NCBI GenBank assembly: GCA_963930775.1 | Contig: OZ005689.1 | Span: 4,402,001-4,466,000, forward strand | Direction: 5' to 3' | Origin: Cliona cf. orientalis | Lineage: Eukaryota; Porifera; Demospongiae; Clionaida; Clionaidae | DNA: 64,000 bases | Notes under the pieces: model-generated | What the model saw: only the letters and a program-made list of their open reading frames with translations | Told to the model about the DNA's origin: nothing | Database searches by the model: none | Part shown: positions 57,801 to 64,000 of the stretch, in pieces | Position numbering within the stretch: the first letter of the stretch is position 1 | Layout of the letters: the number at the start of each line of letters is the position of its first letter | Translations under genes and position numbers: made by a program

Positions 57801-59179
57801 TTCCGTGTACTCAAAGTGGATGAAGAGAATGTGCGGATGTCAGAGTTTGTTAAGCAAGAAGTTGGTGACTACAAAAAGGGTGAAGCATTCTATGAATTTA
57901 CACAAGAAGAAGATCTTGCCTTTTATAGAGAGATTTTGCATGTACCCAATGATTTACTTGAACATGAAGATGAAAATCAGATTGTAAGTATAATCCTAAA
58001 GCTATAATTATACCGTAAAGTCTGGTTAATAAGCGTATGCGCTTATCACTCTCGGTGGTAAGGAAACATGTGCCTATTAGACAATATGTGCGTAATAGAG
58101 AGTGAAGTTTTGGCCCCGCCTAGCTACTGCCAACATGTTCGAGTGCTCAGTCATAAAGTTAGCCTAGCAAGTTATGAACAAGTGATTCTTGGACTAAGCT
58201 CTGTAATAGTTCATGGGAGTATGATCAGAAGCCATCGCTGGAAGAAAACCGTGGAAAAATAGCCGACTTGTTTGGCGAGACTCGCTTCAGTCAAGGTCAA
58301 GAGTCCAAATCCGTCTCAGTGGAACATCACAGTGTTCAGTATAGCTAGCCGATCTCGTGCAGCTGGCTTACCGAAAATAGGTTGGTCGAGGTTTCGATAA
58401 AATATTGTGCACAATAAAGCGTACAAAACTGTGCAAAATTTAATAGTGCACATCATGGGCTAATCACCTTATAATCTGGTGTACATAGCTCTGTAATACT
58501 GCTTGTAGTGTATGCATTCTTAAGCTAGCTAGACCGTGAAAATCCTTAAGGCAAAATTTTTGGGGTGTGAGGTGAATGAATAATCCATAGGGAGCCCTTT
58601 TTGTGAGACTGTGTGTTAAATCCTATGCTGAAAATTTGACAAACGATGCCGATAATTGTTAAATCAATTATACAAATATCTATATAACTCAGGTCAGTGG
58701 TGAAGCAATGATTTCTCAAACACCACAGACTCAGCAAGAAGCAGTGGACAAGAAGGTACTGATAATAACTTTTAGACTCAGAAGAGGTATAAGAGAATGA
58801 ATTCTAAGTTGTCAAATGTGTCCAAAAAAGTGGACTGACTAGGCATGGTTATACGAACATGTAGCTAATACATTTATAGTATGTGTATCTTCATTAGATT
58901 TTTGATCAATTATATTCTAGTTACTCAAGTTGAAATCTGATACAACATTCTTTTATGACATTTCTGGAAAACGTGGTCGGAGACTCGGAATCAAACCTCC
59001 AAATATACCTGGAAAGAGAGTTTTCATTCAGTGTACATCACAAGGATCGAGATGCCTCAACAAAGGAATGCTAATTCTCTATAAGGTATATATAACAAAA
59101 GTAACGGTATCATTTACGTAGTAATTGGAATATACTTTGTGCTTCATATTAGGTGGAATGTGGAAATCAGAGTGAGTAA
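34235..59179 (+). CDS. Receptor D: paralogue of receptor A with the same modular cytoplasmic region
   Basis: Nineteen exons: 34235-34334, 43055-43411, 43859-44131, 44472-44560, 44652-44889, 46426-46701, 49495-49632, 49690-49985, 50051-50218, 50270-50467, 50528-50704, 51258-51482, 52963-53109, 56890-57081, 57172-57330, 57777-57983, 58693-58755, 58921-59085, 59153-59179; 1164 residues, frame kept. Exons 2 and 3 have the same lengths as in A (357 and 273 nt). Domains: signal peptide, Ig-like (CACAG, LTYGC, TLWEGNVFDC), FN3-like, second FN3-like, a further beta domain (SVRSCQIRYGGC), transmembrane helix (VVTITIVAIILFIMVVAII), then X-Y-(A-B)x3-X-linker-Y and a short tail. Y modules read RVFVQSTGSGRRYIP and RVFIQCTSQGSR. 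Exon 1 is 8.7 kb away and is assigned by signal-peptide content and matching phase 1, so it is the least certain part. Introns 1, 6, 12 and 13 contain most of the mobile DNA. Confidence 0.78.
34660..34995. mobile_element. MITE family Z, copy 2
   Basis: Inverted arms containing ATACATGCCTACGCTTGCTTTT and GTAAGCGTAGGGATGTATAG, ending in CAATTTTATTCAATTGTTTTT. Intron 1 of receptor D. Confidence 0.8.
35480..35940. repeat. Dispersed repeat Y, copy 2 (inverted relative to copy 1)
   Basis: Reverse-complement match to 19497-19990, including TTTTTTGAACATCTGGTTCTG and GGGTCTACCGACTCGATGAT. It shows sequence sharing between first introns of receptors A and D. Confidence 0.65.
36133..36277. mobile_element. 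Hairpin MITE with GGCGAAGCCTGAGG centre
   Basis: A palindrome of about 145 bp with ends AAGTTAGACAC and GTGTCTAACTT and a centre like that of the hairpin at 24246-24386, so probably the same class. Confidence 0.8.
36386..36953. mobile_element. Pogo/Tigger-type MITE
   Basis: Ends TACAGTCGAGCCTCCGA and TCGGAGGCTCGACTGTA: the inverted termini start CAGTCGAGCCTCCG and are flanked by TA, as in pogo/Tigger derivatives. Several internal TTGTCCGCTTCTCGGAGG-like subrepeats. No transposase. Confidence 0.8.
38006..39098. mobile_element. 1.1-kb foldback element in intron 1 of receptor D
   Basis: Inverted ends TACGGTGGCCGAGAAGGG and the complement CCCTTCTCGGCCACCGTA. The arms match over at least 130 bp, and blocks further in (TAGCATACCGCGTCAT and ATGACGCGGTGTGCTA) also pair. 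A smaller hairpin with GGCCTGGGAACGAGGCT sits at about 38385-38445. No coding capacity. Confidence 0.85.
39281..39782. mobile_element. Dispersed element W, copy 1
   Basis: Left end TACCACGACTGTAAAGTCTA and right end GCTTATTAACCAGAGTTTATGGTA are imperfect inverted copies. The right half matches 58011-58370 in reverse, including the GCGCATGCGCTTA motif and the CCATGGTTTTCTTCCAGC segment. Non-coding. Confidence 0.7.
40181..42258. mobile_element. 2.1-kb foldback element carrying a LINE fragment and a small palindrome
   Basis: Arms of about 300-390 bp (40181-40490 and 41865-42258) are inverted copies, starting GGTTGGAACTGTAGTGAAC and including TGCAGCTGTGCACTCTTGGC. Inner ends carry ACTGGACTGG-type subrepeats before CCTTTGACCC. 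The right arm is interrupted at about 41936-42023 by a small palindrome (CATTATAATTTTACC...). A LINE piece lies in the loop. A further ACTGGACTGGA minisatellite follows at about 42495-42555. Confidence 0.75.
40955..41410 (-). pseudogene. LINE (non-LTR retrotransposon) ORF2 C-terminal fragment
   Basis: Minus-strand frames read SSNLEYSSAVWNPHLKGEIE, ALEKVQKFALRVC and, after a frame change near 41190, CHLYKII, RYVNAQSLNLFPF and SAISNWNKLPKEILE. These are the typical end of LINE reverse transcriptase ORFs (LEYasxVWnPhl...WNxLP). It is truncated at the 5' side and frameshifted, so dead. Confidence 0.85.
44890..46425. repeat. Long intron of receptor D with repeated TTTTACGT hairpin motifs
   Basis: The intron between coding exons 5 and 6. 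Between about 45640 and 46015 the motif GGGAAGATTTTACGT or its complement ACGTAAAATCTTCCC occurs about seven times in both orientations, so the region can fold extensively. Flanking parts (45170-45235 and 46255-46375) match the dispersed repeat at 30598-30840. Confidence 0.6.
47215..47430. mobile_element. MITE Z arm plus part of repeat X (inverted)
   Basis: 47215-47325 matches one arm of the Z MITE (GTGATACGTTATCC, GGCACTGCCATCCCTACTTC). 47335-47430 continues as the reverse complement of 21560-21660 (GTGCCCTCAGGGCCTGGTAG). The other Z arm is missing here. Confidence 0.7.
47434..48166. mobile_element. Large near-perfect inverted repeat (foldback)
   Basis: Arms of about 325 bp (47434-47765 and 47845-48166) are nearly perfect inverted copies: outer end GCCAGGAGCGCATAATTGAA, inner end around CCAGAAACGATG. 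The loop is about 80 bp. It is inserted into repeat X material. Long open frames on both strands are mirror images and not genes. Confidence 0.85.
48225..49080. repeat. Repeat X copy 2 split by a G-rich insertion with a 40-nt G run
   Basis: 48225-48440 and 48890-49080 are reverse-complement matches to about 21240-21470 and 21080-21265. Between them (about 48440-48905) sits an insertion with GTGGAGGGG-type motifs and a run of 40 G at 48828-48867, followed by 12 C at 48875-48886. This lies in the intron before the transmembrane exon of receptor D. Confidence 0.7.
50797..51186. mobile_element. MITE with ATAGAATCCCGCAATTATG ends
   Basis: Ends ATAGAATCCCGCAATTATGC and ATAATTACGGGATTCTAT are inverted copies of about 25 bp. 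About 390 bp, in the intron between coding exons 11 and 12 of receptor D. Confidence 0.75.
51483..52962. other. Long intron of receptor D (between exons 12 and 13)
   Basis: 1.5 kb of AT-rich intron. One local GCGCATGCGCAC motif near 52108-52120. No exon, repeat pair or RNA gene recognised. Confidence 0.4.
53131..53600. mobile_element. Two hairpin MITEs upstream of the Gypsy remnant
   Basis: 53131-53426 has inverted arms of about 120 bp (GAAAGAAGCCCGGATCAGCA and GCTGATACGGGCTTCTTTC), including TGGAGTGCTCTACAGATGGC. 53487-53597 is a second hairpin (CCTCCCTGGCTCTCCCCCTT and AAGGGGAGAGCCTGGGAATG). Both are in intron 13 of receptor D. Confidence 0.8.
53640..55510 (-). pseudogene. Degenerate Ty3/Gypsy retrotransposon, gag to reverse transcriptase
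   Basis: Broken minus-strand frames in gag-pol order. 55505-55152 is gag-like (FDFKPSENWPKWKKQFEQFW, CLSEEADDVL). 54945-54481 has a Cys-rich knuckle (CMRCGKQKYDKGVRC) and a protease-like site KLNTGEEVTAIS, where the catalytic DTG is NTG. 54181-53640 is reverse transcriptase: PWCTPMVVVPK, VRNCVDLKPLNE, then after a frame change FITPFGRYYFNKLPFGISSA and CQMDDVLVYG. Several frameshifts and no integrase or LTR seen. It sits in the same transcription-opposed intron of receptor D, between a B-module exon and the third A-module exon. Confidence 0.9.
55534..55905. mobile_element. MITE family Z, copy 4
   Basis: Inverted arms with GGATGAAGTAGGGATGGTAG and CTACCATCCCTACTTCATCC-type ends and GTAGGGATAATCACATC inside. 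It abuts the gag end of the Gypsy remnant. Confidence 0.8.
55906..56889. other. Rest of intron 13 of receptor D
   Basis: AT-rich. A short TCAAAACCCTTCGC tandem repeat at about 56596-56638 is the only structure I see. Confidence 0.4.
58011..58370. mobile_element. Dispersed element W, copy 2
   Basis: Starts TACCGTAAAGTCTGGTTAAT and matches 39440-39782 in reverse complement through the GTTCAGTATAGCTAGCC region. In the intron between the second X exon and the linker exon of receptor D. Confidence 0.7.
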
Positions 59180-61615
59180 CTGTACTGTTACAGTAAATTA
59201 CTCAACTGTAATGATAATTTTGATAATGAAGCATTTGTGAGCTATAATAAATAACTTGTATATCTTAATTCTTGTATATGCATTGGAATTGTATTATTTA
59301 AGAGAAAAAATGTTTGTACGCAATGTGTGTAATGTGTGTGTGCTCTGCTTTCCCAATCAACACTAGTAGTTTATACTTTTGGATATATTATAGCTGTGAC
59401 CTGATTTAAAATATATACCATCTGAATCAGGGATTCTAAAAAATTAATGGAATTTTCAGGAGAAAGATAATTCTGATGATAATTCAAAATCATCACATGG
59501 TCACCCCTTAGCAGCAGTGCATGGGACAACAAGCTTAATTGAAATCCAGGAAGGCTTAGACTTAAGCCCCGTTTACACGTACTAATCCGGATTAGTTAAC
59601 ATGCATTCACATGTGAAATAATAAACCAGGTTGAGGATGTGGTGCACATGTAAACACAATTATAGATTGTGACTTGAGTAAAACCAGTCACCTGAGGTGC
59701 TCAATATTAAATGTGGAAAAGCAACAAAGATCGATGCTTGGAAGACCAAGAGGAGGGCTCGATGGTTCATTTAACAGACAAGAACAGGTTGGTAGGTACT
59801 AAGTATTCGTTGGTACTGTTGTTTGTGTGGGGTTTGAGCATGCACACAGGGGTTATGATTGTCTAGTAACGACTTGGAAATGTACAAGAATCACTATAGA
59901 GTCTTTTGCTGTTGCTGTGGTAGTTTGGAACATTCTGCTGAAAAGAAGACATAGGGCCGCTAAGAGATTGGAACTGGCGAATGAAAGAGGAGAGCTAGGA
60001 GAAGGTACAGCGAGCATTTTTGAGAAAGCAGGCTATGGAGCGTATGATGTTTCTTATGTTCGTGAGTTGTTACAATCTGACACCAGAAAGGACAATTTGG
60101 ATAAAAGAGAGATTCTAAAGTAGCCATTAGTCACTAAGTCTTAGTACTTGGCATATCAAATTCTACTGTTTATTTGGTGTCCAAGGATGTGAGTTCTGCC
60201 ATCATAAAGAATCTAGATCTGCTGCCTCACTACATAAGATTTTCTGCTGGAACAGCTTTAAGGGAGATTATTGATGTTTTAAGCGTGATCTGGGTATTCC
60301 TCAGTGTGCAGGAGCAGTTGAGAAAGGATAATATGCATATTTTGTATGGGATAGAGGTTTGTTGTATAAATTTCATACCTGCTTCCAATGGATATGTTGA
60401 ATTATATACCACTTGATAAGTATAATAAGCCATAATTAAATTCAGTATCAAGTAATAAAGAATGTTAGCTTCAAGTTAATATCATTGATACTTCCAATTT
60501 AATTTCAGTTTCATATGTGGAAGGGAAGAATCCTCAATTCAAATAGCTAATGAACTTCAAGCTAGCATATTATGATCAATAATGCTAGCTAATTGCTATA
60601 CACATCATGAATAATATACTGAGCTTGACATTAATTTTGTGAAATGCTACTAGCTATTTCATAGTCCTGAGAGCAGTTATTGAGTGTTTATAGTGCCTTG
60701 GATTAGTCACATACTCAAGTTACCCCAGTTTACACAAATTTTATGAGTCTCAGATTAGACACATTATTTCATGACCTGACCATGCTATCATGATCTACAT
60801 GTATCCTGAAACGTTGCTTAGGTGGCGTTTTATACATGTCAACCCATGCAACAGTGCATGCATCCCTATATATAATAAATAAATAGAGCTACGTAAAGCT
60901 ACTGAAATATCATAGCTATATAATAGAGAAACAAGAAGATACTTCATGGGTCCACTTGACAGAACCCTGCATCAGTTTGAGGCATTTTTCATTCAGTGAA
61001 GGCAAGCAAGCGTTATAGACAGTTATTGAGCAGCTCCAAGAGTGGTAACTTACTTGTACAACAAAAAGCAGCGGGATTACAATTTTATATGAAAACACTA
61101 TAGCTATAGTTCAAGTGTGGTCTATATAGCTACACAGTACTTAAATTGATTCTAGACTCAAATCCAGCTCATATCCTGCTTTCCTGTTGACTCTTTCTCC
61201 AGTCACCTCTGCAAATGCTAGCTTGCTAGCTATATCATGTGTAGACTAATTTTAAAATCGTATTACGTAAATTATCTCCGCTTCTATAATTTAAAGGGAT
61301 AACCTCCAAAAGGCCTGCTCCCAACGTGTCCGTTATTCGAAACTTCTACTGTACTAGCTATATCCTGCGCATGCAGTACATGCTGCAAGTTTTTGACACA
61401 AGATTTTTTCCCAAACAGGTCTAGCTAGCTAAATGTTTTTTATTCAGTTTCGATGAGTGTACATAAACTCGAGATAAATTGGGAAACTTATCAATAACAA
61501 TAACATTTTAATCATCATAGGTAGAGCTGAGTATAGTGTATAGAACAATAATATTACCATTCTTAACATTAATTTATACTCTAGCTAATTGGTACAATTA
61601 TTAATCAATTTACTA
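59180..61615. other. Convergent gap between receptors D and E, with receptor-gene relics
   Basis: Mostly AT-rich 3' flank. The ORF-like stretch at 59827-60123 has no ATG start or recognised domain. 60290-60420 matches a module-B exon and its donor intron (separate entry). No active gene is seen. Confidence 0.4.
60290..60420 (+). pseudogene. Decayed copy of a receptor D module-B exon and its following intron
   Basis: The stretch reads EQLRKDNMHILYGIE, then GTTTGTTG and CATACCTGCTTCCAATGG. The exon 11 end of receptor D (50640-50770) reads QMRKDMYILYEIQFE, then GTTTGTTA and CATAACCTGCTTCCAATC. Both exon and intron are similar, so this is a genomic duplication relic and not a retrocopy. The upstream part of the module is no longer recognisable, though 60184-60290 is open. 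Confidence 0.65.
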
Positions 61616-61897
61616 TTAATTTTCGTAATGAAGATTGCATCTGAATAAACCTTGAGTGCACATGTATGGTATATCTACGACAAGGCTCAGCATAAGTGGC
61701 TTGTACTCTTCAGGTGTGGTACACGTAACTGTGATATCAAATTTTCTAGCTTGCAGAGCCTCCATGACTTTTTGGGACTGCTTGAAATGTCCTGCCAGGA
61801 TTAAAGGAGGTGTCCCGATTTCAGGCCTGGGGTAGCTGGGGCCATAGTATCTGTTATGGGAGATATCGATGTCCTTGTTTCTGCGGGGTGTCCTTAA
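61616..61897 (-). other. Coding-like open stretch without assignment
   Basis: A 93-codon minus-strand stretch between stops with coding-like composition (GPSYPRPEIGTPPLILAGHF, QSQKVMEALQARKFDITVTC). It has no good start codon. It lies just downstream of receptor E on the same strand. It could be an exon relic or the last exon of a transcript I cannot trace; I do not recognise it. Confidence 0.3.
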
Positions 61898-62055
61898 TCA
61901 TAGACGAGGTTCCACTATTATACTCTATAGTACCAAAAAATTTATTATTATCGGATTCTATACAAAGAGAATCAATGCTTACATGTAGTTATTGCTGCTA
62001 TTAAAATGTGTATGTGTACAAATGGGTTCTTGTTATAATACAAAATGTTAGCAAA

Positions 62056-63254
62056 TCAACAGGTATGTACTTGACCATAGGCAATGTTTTTTCCTGTATC
62101 AATAATTACACCAGACGAAGATGCCTGATGCTCTACCACCTCATAGTTACTCTCAGCCGGTAATTGTTGTTTAGTAGGTAGAAATCTTTTATTTTTTTTC
62201 AATTTTACTAGCATAACTAGGAAAATGAAGGTAAAGATTGAACCACATGTTAAGAACATTATAGCAAATAAACTAGTTGATACAATGACTCCTGTGCATT
62301 TACATTCGGAATCCTGTTTTGGACTTCCCAAATATAGTGTTATTGAATTACTTTCATTCCCTGCAATGAATCCACAGACCACTGTCTGAACAGCGAATGT
62401 ACATGTGCTACCATTTATTTGTACATTAGTGCAAGTGACTGAGGTGTGGTTGGTGGTAGTGGGGCAGCTGCCACAGTTTGATGCTAGGATGTTGTAATGG
62501 ATAGCTCGATCAGGACATTCGCTGATTGCCTTGCTCCAGTTGAAGGTGACTCGCCTTGATGTAAAGTCAGCCTTACTGATAAACAGTGTATTAGGTGGTG
62601 GTAGTGGATCTATGATACAATAATGTATGTCATTGATTTACACAGTACGTGGTGGGCAATCAGTACTAGTATGCTATGACAATCAAGTCTCACCTTCAGT
62701 GGCTACTATCAATGTACCAATTACACTTTCTATAGATGTATTATCGTAAACACATTCAACAGTCTTTCCAATCATATTAGTAGTGACAGTGATGTATAAC
62801 TGTGATGTATAGCAGTTACCTTCTACTCGAACACTGTGTGCATGTATGGAGCCACTGTTACATTCTCCAGCAGCTACGGTACTAGATTTAGATCCAAATA
62901 AACTGTGAATCAAAGCTATCTCATTGTTAGCGCTACTACAATCAAAAGCACTCCCTCTCCAAACTGTAGCATCACCAGGTCGACCAGATCTTCCTTTCAC
63001 TGTACACTCAGCAAAGGTCATATCGTAGCCAGGACAAATGCAGCTCATCTTCAGTGCTAGGCTACTATTTGATGCACTACCTATACATTATAATATTATT
63101 ACACACAACACTCATAGCATGTTCAATTTTAGTACTAACCTGGCAAAATCACAGCAAACAAAGCAAAAAGTACATGGCATGCCCACCTGAATGTATAAAC
63201 CATTTCTGACCACGATCTTAGATACTGACTCAGTGAGTAAGCTTGCATGCTCAT
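62056..63254 (-). CDS. Receptor E: short Ig-FN3 receptor with two ITIM-like tyrosine motifs
   Basis: Three exons in transcript order: 63254-63140, 63080-62694, 62609-62056; 351 residues, frame kept. Exon 1 is a leader with a hydrophobic stretch (HVLFALFAVILPG). Exon 2 is the Cys-rich Ig-like domain (CICPG, ATVWRGSAFDC, ECNSGS, KTVEC). Exon 3 carries the FN3-like domain (RRVTFNWSKAISECPD, CGSCPTTTNHTSVTC), the transmembrane segment (VIVSTSLFAIMFLTCGSIFT...IFLVMLV), a basic KLKKNKR stop-transfer and a tail with SNYEVV and IAYGQV. Both tyrosines fit the ITIM consensus S/I/V/L-x-Y-x-x-I/V/L. DTGKNIAY matches NTGENIAY in receptor C, so C and E are closest relatives and share the three-exon layout. 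Inhibitory function is inference. Confidence 0.8.
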
Positions 63255-63876
63255 AATGCTCTATTTAAATAGGTAGTGCTTTGGGAATATTTTACATAAT
63301 GTCATAATATTATGTTATTGACTGTATTAGTTTTCAGTCATACTATGGATGACTTGCTTACTAAGGTATTAAAGCTTATAATTGCATGGTTGCAAAATCA
63401 TTAATAATAATTAGGGGTAAATAATATCTGAATCATCTTTCACTTCACCCGATAAATCCCAGAAGCACCACAATAGCATTTATTAATGGACTAGATTATT
63501 GTTACGAACCAAATGAATCTTGTCAAATCCTTAATTGTGTCATAATCTACAACAATAATTTCTAGATAGCAGGATCAATGTGACACATCACTGCTATAGT
63601 TACTAACATTAATAAGGTTATCAAACAACTACAAGTAATTAATATAATCACCACTTGCATACAAAAACAACTGACACTCATTATGACATAATATATGCAG
63701 CCAGCAACTATCGCCGTAGAAATACCAATAATTATAGGCCGGAAATTAACAATACTTAGTATGTTCCTGCACCCATGGACTCCTATAATACCCGGGACGC
63801 TACAGTAATACATTTCTACATTTTCCAAAAACCAAAAAAAAAAAAAACCCTACAATGTCATTATCCACTTTTATAC
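63255..63876. other. Gap between receptor E and the terminal gene fragment
   Basis: Promoter side of receptor E and an intron or 3' region of the next minus-strand gene. A T-rich tract (minus strand) followed by AAAATGTAG at about 63824-63832 could be the acceptor for a short last exon of that gene. Nothing else is seen. Confidence 0.4.
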
Positions 63877-64000
63877 CTTATTGGCAGCCTCTAGCGACGA
63901 GATGAATTTCTCTAGTTCATCTTTAGAGAGCTCCACATTCTTTGATTCACCGCCTTCACAAAGGTCAAAGTCAACACGGATACCATCAGCTGCTGGATGG
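63877..64000 (-). CDS. Partial exon, COMM-domain-like C-terminus
   Basis: The open frame runs in from the window edge and ends at a GTATAA donor after AATAAG. It reads GIRVDFDLCEGGESKN, then VELSKDELEKFISSLEAANK. This resembles the end of a COMM domain (ELSxEELxxxLxxLE), found in COMMD proteins of the Commander complex. Only about 40 residues are visible, so the family call is tentative and the member cannot be named. Confidence 0.5.

Noticed and set aside
59827-60123. 98-codon frame with a hydrophobic stretch followed by KRRHRAAKR
   Set aside because: Looks like a membrane protein fragment but has no ATG start and no match to the receptor transmembrane exons. Kept only as part of the intergenic entry.
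63562-63828. Hydrophobic 88-codon minus-strand frame
   Set aside because: AT-rich low-complexity translation with a poor start. It may only contain a tiny last exon of the COMM-like gene.

Overview
The window is eukaryotic nuclear DNA: genes are split by short GT-AG introns and intergenic space is AT-rich and full of foldback elements and MITEs. The gene content suggests an early-branching animal, most likely a demosponge (inference). The reasons are TOM70, a PA-TM-RING ligase and a COMMD-type protein alongside a tRNA(Ile)-lysidine synthase (TilS) family gene. Bilaterians lack TilS, but animals that keep a mitochondrial tRNA-Ile(CAU), such as many sponges, need it. All gene models were spliced by hand. 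Reading frame is preserved across every junction except where stated.

Left part (1-17.5 kb, mostly minus strand). Two tandem TilS-like genes (807-3855 and 4076-7004) share five-exon structures; the second has lost key active-site residues. A 13-exon TOM70 gene (7373-14741) follows. One of its introns carries an intact single-exon gene for a secreted GIY-YIG/T5orf172-like protein (11749-12192). Next are an intronless tail-anchored protein of unknown function (15214-15993, minus) and, from a shared divergent promoter with NRF1-like and CRE-like sites, an intronless PA-TM-RING E3 ligase (16120-17478, plus).

Right part (19.3-63.3 kb). This is a cluster of five related type I membrane receptors, here called A-E, in mixed orientation: A + (19318-27787), B - (28191-30275), C - (30999-32224), D + (34235-59179), E - (62056-63254). 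All begin with a phase-1 signal-peptide exon, then one exon for a Cys-rich Ig-like domain and one for an FN3-like domain. After that they diverge. A and D add two more extracellular domains, a transmembrane segment and a long cytoplasmic region of single-exon modules in the order X-Y-(A-B)x3-X-Y, which I do not recognise. B ends in a Death domain and has a paired-tyrosine ITAM-like stretch. C and E have short tails sharing an NIAY tyrosine motif; in E the tyrosines fit the ITIM consensus. Common ectodomains joined to different signalling tails, plus decayed module copies near 60.3 kb, resemble a paired immune-receptor or allorecognition complex. That function is inference.

The long introns of A and D and the gaps between genes hold mobile DNA: a 1.3-kb foldback element next to the A promoter, several TA-flanked MITEs, a recurrent MITE family with four copies, a degenerate Gypsy gag-pol, a LINE tail, a large near-perfect inverted repeat and a 40-nt G run. 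The window ends inside a minus-strand exon resembling the end of a COMM domain.
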